Source: Candidatus Gastranaerophilales bacterium
GTDB lineage: Bacteria > Cyanobacteriota > Vampirovibrionia > Gastranaerophilales > Gastranaerophilaceae
Length of the DNA: 64,000 bases
NCBI GenBank assembly: GCA_017415185.1
Contig: JAFQHZ010000013.1
Span: 26,118 to 90,117 of the forward strand
Direction: 5' to 3'
The notes beneath the pieces were generated by a model. That model was not told the origin of the DNA, did not search any database, and was given only the letters and a program-made list of their open reading frames with translations. Both the position numbers and the translations under genes were made by a program. The first letter of the stretch is position 1. Each line of letters opens with the position of its first letter. Positions 50,639 through 59,134 of this stretch are shown in pieces.

Positions 50639-50812
50639 ATGAAACTACAAATTACCGATAATTTTGATCAAAAACTTGCAGAACTTTATTCTTCTAAAGT
50701 AACTGTAAACCTAGATAACAGGGAGTCTACGATAGATCCTAACAAATTTTGGAACTCAATGGAGTTAATCGCAGTAAACCACAAAGCAATGATTAACTAT
50801 CGCATTAAATAA
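50639..50812 (+). CDS. 57-residue hypothetical protein
   Basis: ORF of 57 codons with AAAGG 8 bases before the ATG and an AT-rich promoter region (TTTATATACTTTATATATATG) upstream. The product starts MKLQITDNFDQKLAEL and ends NHKAMINYRIK; soluble, no motif recognised. A terminator on the same strand lies at 50911. Convergent with the RND-like gene. Confidence 0.6.
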   Translation: MKLQITDNFDQKLAELYSSKVTVNLDNRESTIDPNKFWNSMELIAVNHKAMINYRIK

Positions 50813-50892
50813 AAGCTCAAAAAGTGGCAAAGTTGCACTCAAGAGCATAGCCCGTCACCAGTTTCAAGATTTATTTAATATAGAGAGAGAAG

Positions 50893-52221
50893 TCAGCGGA
50901 TTTGGAATTTAACCCTTCTATTAATAGAAGGGTTTTTGAATTTGTGTCTTATTATCAGTTCTTCTTGTTTTTCAAGTTTAGAAGTCAAAAAAGAATCAAC
51001 TTCAAGCAACATATTTTTATTTTTACTATAAATAAATTTATCTTTGCTTTTTAATCTAATCCTTATTTTATCAAACCCTTCCAAAAAAAATCCACAATCA
51101 AGCCCTTTGTTTTGACTAGACAAACTATCGGCGACATCTTTTTTAGTTATTGAATAATCACTCAAAAAATTTGAATTAATTTCATATTTAACACCCATTT
51201 TTTCTTTAGGCACAATTCTTTTTAAAAAATCAAAATTTATTCCATCATTAAATATTATCAAGCGATTATCAATAATTTCATCAAACAAATCAAATTTTGA
51301 AATTCTTGGCGCAGGAATATTATAAAAACAAAGGCAATTATTTGGCGGAGTAAAACTACTATCGCTTAAAGAAATTTCTTTTCTTGTTAAAAAACAAGGT
51401 TTAATAATATCAATATCAAAATTTTTAAGCCTTTTTTTAATATACCATATCGGGCAAAAAGCTTTCCTTGAAAGAGCAATCACAAGTGCATTTTTATTAT
51501 TAAACACAATTTTACCTTTTGGCGGGTATTCAACTTCCTTTTTAATATCAAACACATCATCAAACTTTAAAGAAAAGTTTGAATCTTTATATTTTAAAGG
51601 GATATTTTTAATATCCTCAATTCCTTCAAAAGTCATATTGGCGAAATATTTTGAATCATTAAAAAAATTTTTCTTAGCATTATTTTTTTTAATAATATCC
51701 TTAATTTCTTGCAAATTTAAATTATATTTTTGTAAAACATCAGAAGAAAAATAAAGATTACAAACCTTTTTTTCAAGCCCAAAAACATCAATTTTATTGA
51801 AAAATTTTGTTTTTAATAATTCGCTTAAAACTCCATCGCAAAGATTTTTCAAAGAATAATAATCGTCCCTTAACGAAACAACAACAAAACAATCATATTT
51901 ATAAGAATATTTTTCATCAAATTCGACATCTAAAAATCCATAGCTTGATAAAATTTCTTTAATTTTTTCAACAACACTAACATTTGAAAAAGGGCGAATT
52001 TTGCAATATATGTTAATTCCAAACCTTGAAGAAATTAAAAACACATCTTTAATTTCATTCAATTTCAAAATTTCTTTTTCGATATTTTTTGCATAATTTT
52101 TATCAAGATATAAAGGCGAAAAATCTTCAATATTAATCTTGATTTTCAAATGATAAGAATTATCAAAAAAGAACAAAAAGAAAAACAAAACAAAAACCAA
52201 AAGAAAAAATATTCTTTTCAT
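50893..52221 (-). CDS. RND transporter-like 'porter-only' protein without transmembrane bundle
   Basis: Protein of 442 residues that aligns by eye with the periplasmic part of RND efflux pumps (AcrB/HAE-type, about 1030 residues) but has only an N-terminal hydrophobic anchor (residues 4-20). The first half shows YNLNLQEIKDIIKKNNA, the RND 'YGLSxxDVxxALxxxN' helix, followed by IPLKYKDSNFSLKFDDVFDI (the porter docking strand) and a GKIVFNNKNALVIALS strand; the second half repeats this with YSITKKDVADSLSSQNKG and FLEGFDKIRIRLKS. Helices 2-12 and the proton-relay Asp are absent. It overlaps the membrane fusion gene by 4 bases. Either a remnant or a new type of periplasmic partner. Confidence 0.72.
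   Translation of the reverse strand: MKRIFFLLVFVLFFFLFFFDNSYHLKIKINIEDFSPLYLDKNYAKNIEKEILKLNEIKDVFLISSRFGINIYCKIRPFSNVSVVEKIKEILSSYGFLDVEFDEKYSYKYDCFVVVSLRDDYYSLKNLCDGVLSELLKTKFFNKIDVFGLEKKVCNLYFSSDVLQKYNLNLQEIKDIIKKNNAKKNFFNDSKYFANMTFEGIEDIKNIPLKYKDSNFSLKFDDVFDIKKEVEYPPKGKIVFNNKNALVIALSRKAFCPIWYIKKRLKNFDIDIIKPCFLTRKEISLSDSSFTPPNNCLCFYNIPAPRISKFDLFDEIIDNRLIIFNDGINFDFLKRIVPKEKMGVKYEINSNFLSDYSITKKDVADSLSSQNKGLDCGFFLEGFDKIRIRLKSKDKFIYSKNKNMLLEVDSFLTSKLEKQEELIIRHKFKNPSINRRVKFQIR
50911..50937 (+). terminator. Intrinsic terminator inside the 3' end of the convergent gene
   Basis: Stem AACCCTTCTATT / AATAGAAGGGTT with no loop spare bases beyond the centre, then TTTTTG; overlaps the C-terminal codons of the RND-like gene and would stop transcripts from the 57-codon ORF. 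Confidence 0.7.
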
Positions 52222-53240
52222 ATTTTAACCTTCATCCCTTCAAAAGAAGAATTAGGATTAAGCAAAATCGTTTCGTTTCCAATAAGTCCATCGACAATTT
52301 GAACATTTGAAGAATAGATTTTTCCAATTTTAATTTTGTTTTTCTTTAATATGCCAATTTTTTCATTTTGCCTTTTTAACACCAAAACAAAATCCTCACC
52401 CTCGCATTTAAAAATTGAATTTATAGGAATCAAAATTTCTTTTTTATCGTCGAAAACTTCAACTTCAGCACTCAACCCCTCCATTAAACCAGTAGGATTT
52501 AAAACCGAAATTTTAACCAAAAAACCGCCCGTTTTTAAAGCAGACTTTGAAATATGGGAAATTTCGCCAAGATAATTTTTATCTAAAATTTTAATTGAAA
52601 CCTTATTTCTGATTTTAAAAGATTCAATATTAAGCTCATCAAGCATTATTTCAACTTGCATTCCATAAGAAGAAATAAAAGAAACAACAGGCGCTCCAAA
52701 TTTAACAAAATAACCCATATCGCTAAATTTTTCAGAAATAAAACCATCATAAGGCGCAACAATAGAACTAAAGGAAAGTTCTTTATCTAAATAATTAATT
52801 TTTTCTTTTTGAGATTTTATTTGAGCATCAATTATTTTTAATTCATAAAAAGCGCTTTCCCAATCATTATCAGAAATTGCGCCTTCTTTGTGTAAAATAT
52901 CAAGCCTGTCGTAATATCTTTTTTGTTTATCTTTTGCAACAGCGAATTCTTGAAGTTTGGCTTTTTCTTCCTCTTTTTTAATTGAATATAAAACCCCATC
53001 TAATTTTGCAATTACTTGCCCTTTTTTAACAAAATCACCCTTTGAAAAAGGAAAATAAACAATTTTTCCTTCAGATTGAAAGCTTAAAATTGTGCTATCT
53101 TTTGCGACGGTTTTGCCATAAAATTTTTTGTTATTATATTTTTTTTCAACTTTAAAATATTCAAACTTTTCAACGCTTTCAATTTTATGACTAACGCAAA
53201 AAATCAAAAGAAACACTAAAAATATCCCAAAAAATTTCAT
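52218..53240 (-). CDS. Membrane fusion protein (RND/HlyD type)
   Basis: Periplasmic adaptor of 340 residues with an N-terminal hydrophobic segment. FQSEGKIVYFPFSKGDFVKKGQVIAKL is the first half of the lipoyl domain, then a helical hairpin (about 75-150) and SSIVAPYDGFISEKFSDMGY, the second lipoyl half; β-barrel and membrane-proximal strands follow with IPINSIFKCEGEDFVLVL. In pumps it joins the inner-membrane pump to an outer-membrane channel. Its partner here is the porter-only protein; no channel gene is adjacent. The five genes from the kinase at 56511 down may be one transcript. Confidence 0.88.
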   Translation of the reverse strand: MKFFGIFLVFLLIFCVSHKIESVEKFEYFKVEKKYNNKKFYGKTVAKDSTILSFQSEGKIVYFPFSKGDFVKKGQVIAKLDGVLYSIKKEEEKAKLQEFAVAKDKQKRYYDRLDILHKEGAISDNDWESAFYELKIIDAQIKSQKEKINYLDKELSFSSIVAPYDGFISEKFSDMGYFVKFGAPVVSFISSYGMQVEIMLDELNIESFKIRNKVSIKILDKNYLGEISHISKSALKTGGFLVKISVLNPTGLMEGLSAEVEVFDDKKEILIPINSIFKCEGEDFVLVLKRQNEKIGILKKNKIKIGKIYSSNVQIVDGLIGNETILLNPNSSFEGMKVKI

Positions 53241-53287
53241 TTTTAAATTTTAAAACGTCAAAAAAGAAGATATAATTAACCAAAAGA

Positions 53288-54289
53288 CTAATTATAAGAA
53301 TGCTTTAAAATTAAACCATTTATGCTAACAAAAGGCGTGAATTTTGTTTTTGAAATCAAGCTTGTTTCTCTTTTTATGCAATCATAGGCCCAAGTGCCAA
53401 GGAAAATTTTATTTCCATCTTTGTCATAAACATAACAAAGCGCAAAGATTACATTATCATCTTTAGAGCTAAAACCAAGCGGCTCAATATCATATCGATA
53501 TTTAATGATTTGTCTATTTTCCCAATCAAGAAAATAATTTTTAATAGCTTCATCAAAATCATCCAACTTAATCGTATAGCCACTTCTAATGTCGCTTTCA
53601 AGAAAATGAATATAAAGATAAGTTTTATAAATTCCGCCAAAAGTTGAACCAATTTTTTCTTTAATTAAAAGCTTTTTAGAATCAGCACTCCAATCAACGA
53701 GCGTTAAACCATTAAAAAGATTAGGATAAATTTCCTTTGTGCCAGCTTCAATTACAGGAATTCTTTCTTTTTGCTTGTGGCGATAGTCCAATATTCTTTT
53801 TGTTTTTGTTTTTGAAGTGTCAAGTTTTTCAACATAAAAATTAGAAGAAATTTGATTTGAATCAGGAGAATAATAATAATATGGATATGCAACATATCGA
53901 CACCCATTGTCTGCAACCAAATAAGGCATATAGAAAATATTTTTCCTTAATTCTTCAAGATTAAGTTCTCTTTTGCCATGAGGATAATTATATGCTTCAA
54001 AAGTATATTTTAATTCAGGAACATGAAATTTTTTAGAATCAATTTCTTGTTTTTCTTCTTTAATTTCCCTGTCTTCTAAAGGAATATTTTGAGCTTCTTG
54101 TTTCCATTCTTGAACGGTTTCAACCATTTTTGGTTTTGGACTTGGCTCTTTTTTCTTGAAAGTTGCCTTTGCTTTAGATTTAATCTTATCAAAATCAAGC
54201 AAAATGTCGTCAATTTGAGCATTTGCGCCCAATTCAAACAAACATTTAAATATTAGAAAGATTACAAATAATTTTGCAATCTTTTTCAT
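53288..54289 (-). CDS. Secreted hypothetical protein
   Basis: Unrecognised 333-residue protein with a signal peptide (ending near ANAQ). A Lys/Pro/Glu linker (about 30-90) precedes a β-rich domain with YPYYYYSPDSNQISSNFYV and LVDWSADSKKLLIKEK, which resembles β-propeller-like WSxDSKKL blades. Its start directly follows the stop of the LuxR-type regulator gene (no gap), so it is probably a target or partner of that system. Confidence 0.75.
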   Translation of the reverse strand: MKKIAKLFVIFLIFKCLFELGANAQIDDILLDFDKIKSKAKATFKKKEPSPKPKMVETVQEWKQEAQNIPLEDREIKEEKQEIDSKKFHVPELKYTFEAYNYPHGKRELNLEELRKNIFYMPYLVADNGCRYVAYPYYYYSPDSNQISSNFYVEKLDTSKTKTKRILDYRHKQKERIPVIEAGTKEIYPNLFNGLTLVDWSADSKKLLIKEKIGSTFGGIYKTYLYIHFLESDIRSGYTIKLDDFDEAIKNYFLDWENRQIIKYRYDIEPLGFSSKDDNVIFALCYVYDKDGNKIFLGTWAYDCIKRETSLISKTKFTPFVSINGLILKHSYN

Positions 54290-54967
54290 TTAAACCAAGC
54301 CTTCCTTAAGAGCAACAATTGCCGCTTTGGTTCTGTCTGTTAAATAGAGCTTTTGCAAAATATTATGAACATGGGCTTTTGTTGTCGAAATTGAAACAAC
54401 GAGCTTTTCGGAAATTTCTTGATTTGATAATCCATCAACAATTAAAGATAAAACTTCTAGCTCTTTTTTTGTTAAGCCATATTTTTTATTTGCTTCTTTT
54501 GGATTTTTAGCAGAATTAATCTGAATATAGTTTTCATTTTGAATGCTAGATAAAACAACTCTTGCAATTTGAGAATCAATCCAAGCAGCACGAGTTGCAA
54601 CAGAATCAATTGCATTGGTTAAATTTTCAGAACTAGAACCCTTCATAATATAACCATCTGCGCCAGCCTTAAAAGCAGCAAAAATGTCTTCTTTTGAATC
54701 ACGAGAAGTGAACATCAAAACCGCACAATCAAGCTTTAATTCTTCTTTAATTTTTCGAGTTGCGCTTATGCCATCCATTTTTGGCAAACCAATATCCATC
54801 AAAATCACATCAGGATTATATTGACTTGCCATCATAACACCCTGAGCGCCGTCTGTCGCTTGCGCAACAAGATTATATCTTGGCGTGTTTTCAATTTTCA
54901 TTGCAAGCCCTAATCTAGTGAATTCGTGGTCTTCGATAAGCAAAATATTGATTTGTTTGTCCGTCAT
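54290..54967 (-). CDS. NarL/FixJ-type response regulator
   Basis: Response regulator of 225 residues. Receiver with Glu12-Asp13, phosphoacceptor Asp58 (VILMDIGLPKMDG) and KGSS in the Lys position; C-terminal LuxR HTH about 155-220 with YGLTKKELEVLSLIVDGLSNQEIS and SISTTKAHVHNILQKL. The start overlaps the kinase stop (ATGA), so it pairs with the upstream sensor. Likely activates this operon or others. Confidence 0.93.
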   Translation of the reverse strand: MTDKQINILLIEDHEFTRLGLAMKIENTPRYNLVAQATDGAQGVMMASQYNPDVILMDIGLPKMDGISATRKIKEELKLDCAVLMFTSRDSKEDIFAAFKAGADGYIMKGSSSENLTNAIDSVATRAAWIDSQIARVVLSSIQNENYIQINSAKNPKEANKKYGLTKKELEVLSLIVDGLSNQEISEKLVVSISTTKAHVHNILQKLYLTDRTKAAIVALKEGLV

Positions 54968-56511
54968 AATATTACCTTACAATCATTAATTACATTTTTT
55001 AATTCAAAACAAAATTTAGAACCCTTACCCAATTCAGATTCAACATAAATTTTGCCATTATGCGCTTCAATAATTTGTCTTGAAAGATATAAGCCCAATC
55101 CAGTTGAGCTAGAGCGCTTTTGATTTGTTCCTTGGGAAAATCGGTTGAACAATTTTGAACAATCTTCACATGATAAACCCACTCCATCGTCAATAACATC
55201 CAAGTACAAATCTTTTTCTTTTTTTAAAATATTAATTTTAACACTTTTGCTATTTTGCGAATGTTTTAGCGCATTTCCAATTAAATTTACAACAACTCTT
55301 CTAATTTCATTTTTGTCTGCATTAATGAAAATTTCTTCTTCATTGTTATTAATTTCAAGCTCTATTTCTGCTTTTTGCGCCAAAACTTCAAGCTCTTTTT
55401 TGCATTCATCAACAAGCTTTACAATATCAAATTTTGTTTTACAAAGATATGTTTTCCCAGCTTCATAACGATAAACTTCCAAAAGCGCATTAACAAGCCC
55501 GAGCATGTCTTCTGAACTTTTTTTCATCGCTTCAAAAAGATTGTTTTGTTTTTCATTAATTTCGCCTAAAGATTTATCAAGCACAAAATCAAGACCAGAA
55601 ATTGTTGCCAACAAAGGAGTTCTTAAATCATGAGTTAATGTTGCAATAAAATCATCCCTTAATCTTTCAGTTTCTTTTTGATAAGTGCAATCCCTAATAA
55701 CTGCAACATAAAAATTATTTTTGTCGTCTGTTGCAGGCGCAATACTTATTTCAACGGGAATTTTGATATCTTTTTTATAATTTATCAAATAGTAATTTCT
55801 AAGGAAAATGTTTGTTTTAGATTTTAAATCAGTTGAGCAAAATTGTTTTGATTCACTAACCACAAGCTCAAACAAATTTTTAGATAATAATTCTTTTTTG
55901 CTTTGCCCGAATAAATCTATTGCAGCAGTGTTCAAATCGGTTATTTTTAAATCTTGATTAAACAAAATTATCCCATCAGCGCAATTTGTGATAACCGCAT
56001 TAAGCTTGGAATTTGCCTGCATTAATTCAAGAGTCCTTTTTTGAACAGTTTCCTCAAGGTCTTTTGAATAATTTTCAAGCTTTTTATTTGCAATTTCCAA
56101 TTCTTCAATTTTTTTATCGAGTTCTTTTTTGAGCCTTGTTTGAGTAAGAGCATTTTTGATGTTAATTATTAAATTATTGTTATCCCAAGGCTTTTCGATA
56201 TATTTAAATATTCCAATTTCATTAATTGCACGAATGGCGTTTTCTTTATCCGCATAACCAGTCAAAAGTATTGTTGACACTTCTTTTTGTAATTTTTTAG
56301 CGTTTTCAAGAAAATTAATGCCATTCATTTCAGGCATGATAAAATCGCTAATTATTAAATCAATTTCGTTTTCTTTCAGATATTCTAACGCTTCGTTAGG
56401 ATTATTAAAAGCAACAACATGGCTAAAGCCTTCCAAACCCAAAAGCATACTAAGGGTTTTGGTGACCATGGCTTCATCATCAACTATTAATATTTTACCC
56501 AACTTATCCAT
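54964..56511 (-). CDS. Hybrid sensor kinase: receiver-PAS-HisKA-HATPase
   Basis: Cytosolic kinase of 515 residues with an N-terminal receiver (Asp56 in LIISDFIMPEMNG), a coiled coil (about 125-170), a PAS domain (about 172-285), HisKA with His294 in TLTHDLRTPLLATISG and a catalytic domain with NLIGNALKH, DDGVGLSC and STGLGLYL. Having the receiver first suggests control of the kinase by another kinase's phosphotransfer. First gene of a probable operon with the LuxR-type regulator and the exported proteins. Confidence 0.92.
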   Translation of the reverse strand: MDKLGKILIVDDEAMVTKTLSMLLGLEGFSHVVAFNNPNEALEYLKENEIDLIISDFIMPEMNGINFLENAKKLQKEVSTILLTGYADKENAIRAINEIGIFKYIEKPWDNNNLIINIKNALTQTRLKKELDKKIEELEIANKKLENYSKDLEETVQKRTLELMQANSKLNAVITNCADGIILFNQDLKITDLNTAAIDLFGQSKKELLSKNLFELVVSESKQFCSTDLKSKTNIFLRNYYLINYKKDIKIPVEISIAPATDDKNNFYVAVIRDCTYQKETERLRDDFIATLTHDLRTPLLATISGLDFVLDKSLGEINEKQNNLFEAMKKSSEDMLGLVNALLEVYRYEAGKTYLCKTKFDIVKLVDECKKELEVLAQKAEIELEINNNEEEIFINADKNEIRRVVVNLIGNALKHSQNSKSVKINILKKEKDLYLDVIDDGVGLSCEDCSKLFNRFSQGTNQKRSSSTGLGLYLSRQIIEAHNGKIYVESELGKGSKFCFELKNVINDCKVIL

Positions 56512-56669
56512 ATTAAAAAGATAATTTATTTTTTAATTTTATACAAATTATTAACAAAAATACAAAAAACTTAAAAAAACAAGCAATTAATTTTCTTCAT
56601 GCGTTTTCTTATGGTAGTGTAGAAGTGTGAGAAAAAATACTAGCCAAAAGGCTAATATTTATTGAGGCC

Positions 56670-59054
56670 ATGAATATAAATACTAGACAGTATAATAGTT
56701 TACGATATAAATCGCCATTAGCCAAAAATAGCGAAAACGGATTAACCTCTAAAAATAATCAAAACTTAAGATTTACTTCTAACATTCATAAAACGATTAA
56801 CAAGGCAACAGCAAAAACAGTTTACAAGGGCGCAAACGCATTAATTAACAGCATTAACGAAGCTCTCGGAGATGGATATATTCAAGATTTGCTCTCAAAA
56901 GCAAAGCTTTCAATTGTTGATGACACATTAACACACAGCAACAGAACCCTTGGAAAAGACGCAATAAGAACATTTAAAGCATTAATTGATATTCCATATC
57001 GAATAGCCTATGGCATTTCTAAAAAAACTGGAAAAACCTTCAGCGAAGGTGGAGCAATGCAAAAATGGGTGCAAAAATTCGAAGAAGAAAAAGCATTCAA
57101 CACAGTTGTTGACATTTTTGAAGAATATGCACGCCCTGCCATGCCAAAAGATTCTCAAACAATATTTCAAAAAATTGGAAACTTTTTCAATAAAAATTTA
57201 GTACAAGAATTTGATATAGACTCACAAAAAGCAAGCAGAATTTTCAAAAACTCAATCGGTTCAAACATAACCAAAGTTAAAAAAAGCTACGAATCCAGAG
57301 ACGAAAGAACACTTAACCGTATAGCAACAGCAACGGTTTCAGCTCTTTATTCTGCTGCAGATTTTTACAATATTTCAATGCTTCAAAAAGATGACAAAAA
57401 AGAAGCAACAAAAGCACAAAACAAACGCTTTAAACAAGAAATGACAAGAATGAGCCTTAGTGCAGGTTTAACATATTTAAGTCTTGGCATTTTAGACAGA
57501 TACACAAAAAATAACGTTTGGTTAAATGCTTCAGTTATTGCAGGCTCAACCTTAATTTCTGAAATTGCATCAAGATTATTCTCAAAAACACCATTACTTC
57601 CTTTAACCCCAGAAAAGGCAGCAAAAATTGCACAACAAAGAGCAGGCAAAAAAGAAGTTTCTTCGCAAAACAATAAAAATGTTTCTTTCAAATCAAACCT
57701 TCATGTAGAAAGAGAAGCTTTTAGGCAACTTCTTAAAACAAACGATACTGTTCAAAATACTGAAAAAGAAGAAGTTAAAGACATTCAAGAAAATTCTAAG
57801 CCAACAGGAAAGAAAAAATCAAAAGCACTAAAAATATTCCTAGGCATATTTGCAGCCGCAAACATTGTTTATCTTGGTTCGAGAATCATTAAAGGCGATT
57901 TTGCATACAACAAAGCAAAAAAAGCATTCGTTGAACAATACAAAGACGCAATTGACGGAAACGACCTTGAATCAATTAAAGAAGAATTAATTAAAATTGC
58001 AGACAAATATAAAGACAGAAGCGACAAATTTGCGCTTGATGAAAAAGTTGAAAAACTTTTAACAAAAAGAACTGTAAAAACAAATTTAGAAGAACTTAAA
58101 AATAAACTAATCGAGCTTAAAGAAACAGATAGCGATATTGAAAACATTATCAATATTTATCTTGAGCATATTGAAAAAACAGCTTCAAAAGATGGTTTAA
58201 TTGATTCAAAAGTTAGCATTCCAGTAGTTTCAGGATTATATTCCGGCATAACAAAAATCTTCAAAACAGTTTACACAATTCTTTCTGCGCCAGCAGCGTT
58301 TGTTTCTTCGCTGATTAATAAACAATATAAAGAAACAAGCGAATTGTTTAATGATTTAAAAGACCAAGTTAAACCAAACTACAAAAAAGAACTTACTGAA
58401 CTTGGACAACTTTGCGGCATAAGCAAAGATATTAAACCTGTTCAAGCTATTAAAGATAAACTAAATAAAAGCGATTTTATAAAATCAGTTAAACGTTTCT
58501 TTAAAATTAAAGAAACAAACAACGAAACAATAATAAATACAATTAAAAACAGAACAAGAAACGTTGAAATAGGCGCAGAAACAAGCGAACTTGCAAACAT
58601 TTCTCGCACAATGGTTACTGCATTCACAACGGCATTCTTTGTAAATGATTATAGAAATAGCGTTTTAATTGAATCTGAAGGAAAAGACATTGAAGGCGCA
58701 AGGGAAGAAACAAAAGAACGCCTATTGCATAAGCTTTCAAACTTCATTATCAATGGAACATTAATGAACACATTTAACACAATATTCAAAAACCCACTCA
58801 ACGAAAGCTTGGTTAAAGCAGCCCTTGTTGCAGCAGGAACTGAAACAACAAATGAATTTCTAGTAAGAAAATCAATTTGTCAACCAATCACTAAAAAACA
58901 TTCAAAACAAGAAATCATAGACTACGAAGAAAGACAATTAAACAAAAAAGGCTTCATGGGCTGGTGGTCAAGAACTTTCAAAAAACTTACAGGCAAAAAG
59001 ACCCTTACTCAAAAAGCCGGCATTAATAACGACAAAAAGAAAACAAATGCTTAA
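56670..59054 (+). CDS. Large hypothetical protein (lineage family, 794 residues)
   Basis: Unrecognised protein with GAGG upstream. It begins MNINTRQYNSLRYKSP and has NLRFTSNIHKTI at about 32-43; a second F-K-S block, NVSFKSNLHVER, occurs near 344. Long helical stretches rich in Lys and Glu alternate with hydrophobic segments (TYLSLGILD, LKIFLGIFAAANIVYLGS about 392-410, SGLYSGITKIFKTVYTIL). The C-terminus has a KKGFMGWWSRTFKKLTGKK basic/aromatic tail that could lie on membranes. It resembles the 30395-32493 and 14034 proteins in plan. A short hairpin TAGCC/GGCTA precedes the ribosome site. Function unknown. Confidence 0.75.
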   Translation: MNINTRQYNSLRYKSPLAKNSENGLTSKNNQNLRFTSNIHKTINKATAKTVYKGANALINSINEALGDGYIQDLLSKAKLSIVDDTLTHSNRTLGKDAIRTFKALIDIPYRIAYGISKKTGKTFSEGGAMQKWVQKFEEEKAFNTVVDIFEEYARPAMPKDSQTIFQKIGNFFNKNLVQEFDIDSQKASRIFKNSIGSNITKVKKSYESRDERTLNRIATATVSALYSAADFYNISMLQKDDKKEATKAQNKRFKQEMTRMSLSAGLTYLSLGILDRYTKNNVWLNASVIAGSTLISEIASRLFSKTPLLPLTPEKAAKIAQQRAGKKEVSSQNNKNVSFKSNLHVEREAFRQLLKTNDTVQNTEKEEVKDIQENSKPTGKKKSKALKIFLGIFAAANIVYLGSRIIKGDFAYNKAKKAFVEQYKDAIDGNDLESIKEELIKIADKYKDRSDKFALDEKVEKLLTKRTVKTNLEELKNKLIELKETDSDIENIINIYLEHIEKTASKDGLIDSKVSIPVVSGLYSGITKIFKTVYTILSAPAAFVSSLINKQYKETSELFNDLKDQVKPNYKKELTELGQLCGISKDIKPVQAIKDKLNKSDFIKSVKRFFKIKETNNETIINTIKNRTRNVEIGAETSELANISRTMVTAFTTAFFVNDYRNSVLIESEGKDIEGAREETKERLLHKLSNFIINGTLMNTFNTIFKNPLNESLVKAALVAAGTETTNEFLVRKSICQPITKKHSKQEIIDYEERQLNKKGFMGWWSRTFKKLTGKKTLTQKAGINNDKKKTNA

Positions 59055-59134
59055 TCAAGTTTAATGTTTTTACTTTAAAAACATCTTTATGATACAATTT
59101 TAAGGTAGTATCAAAAAGAGAGTAGTTTTAACTT

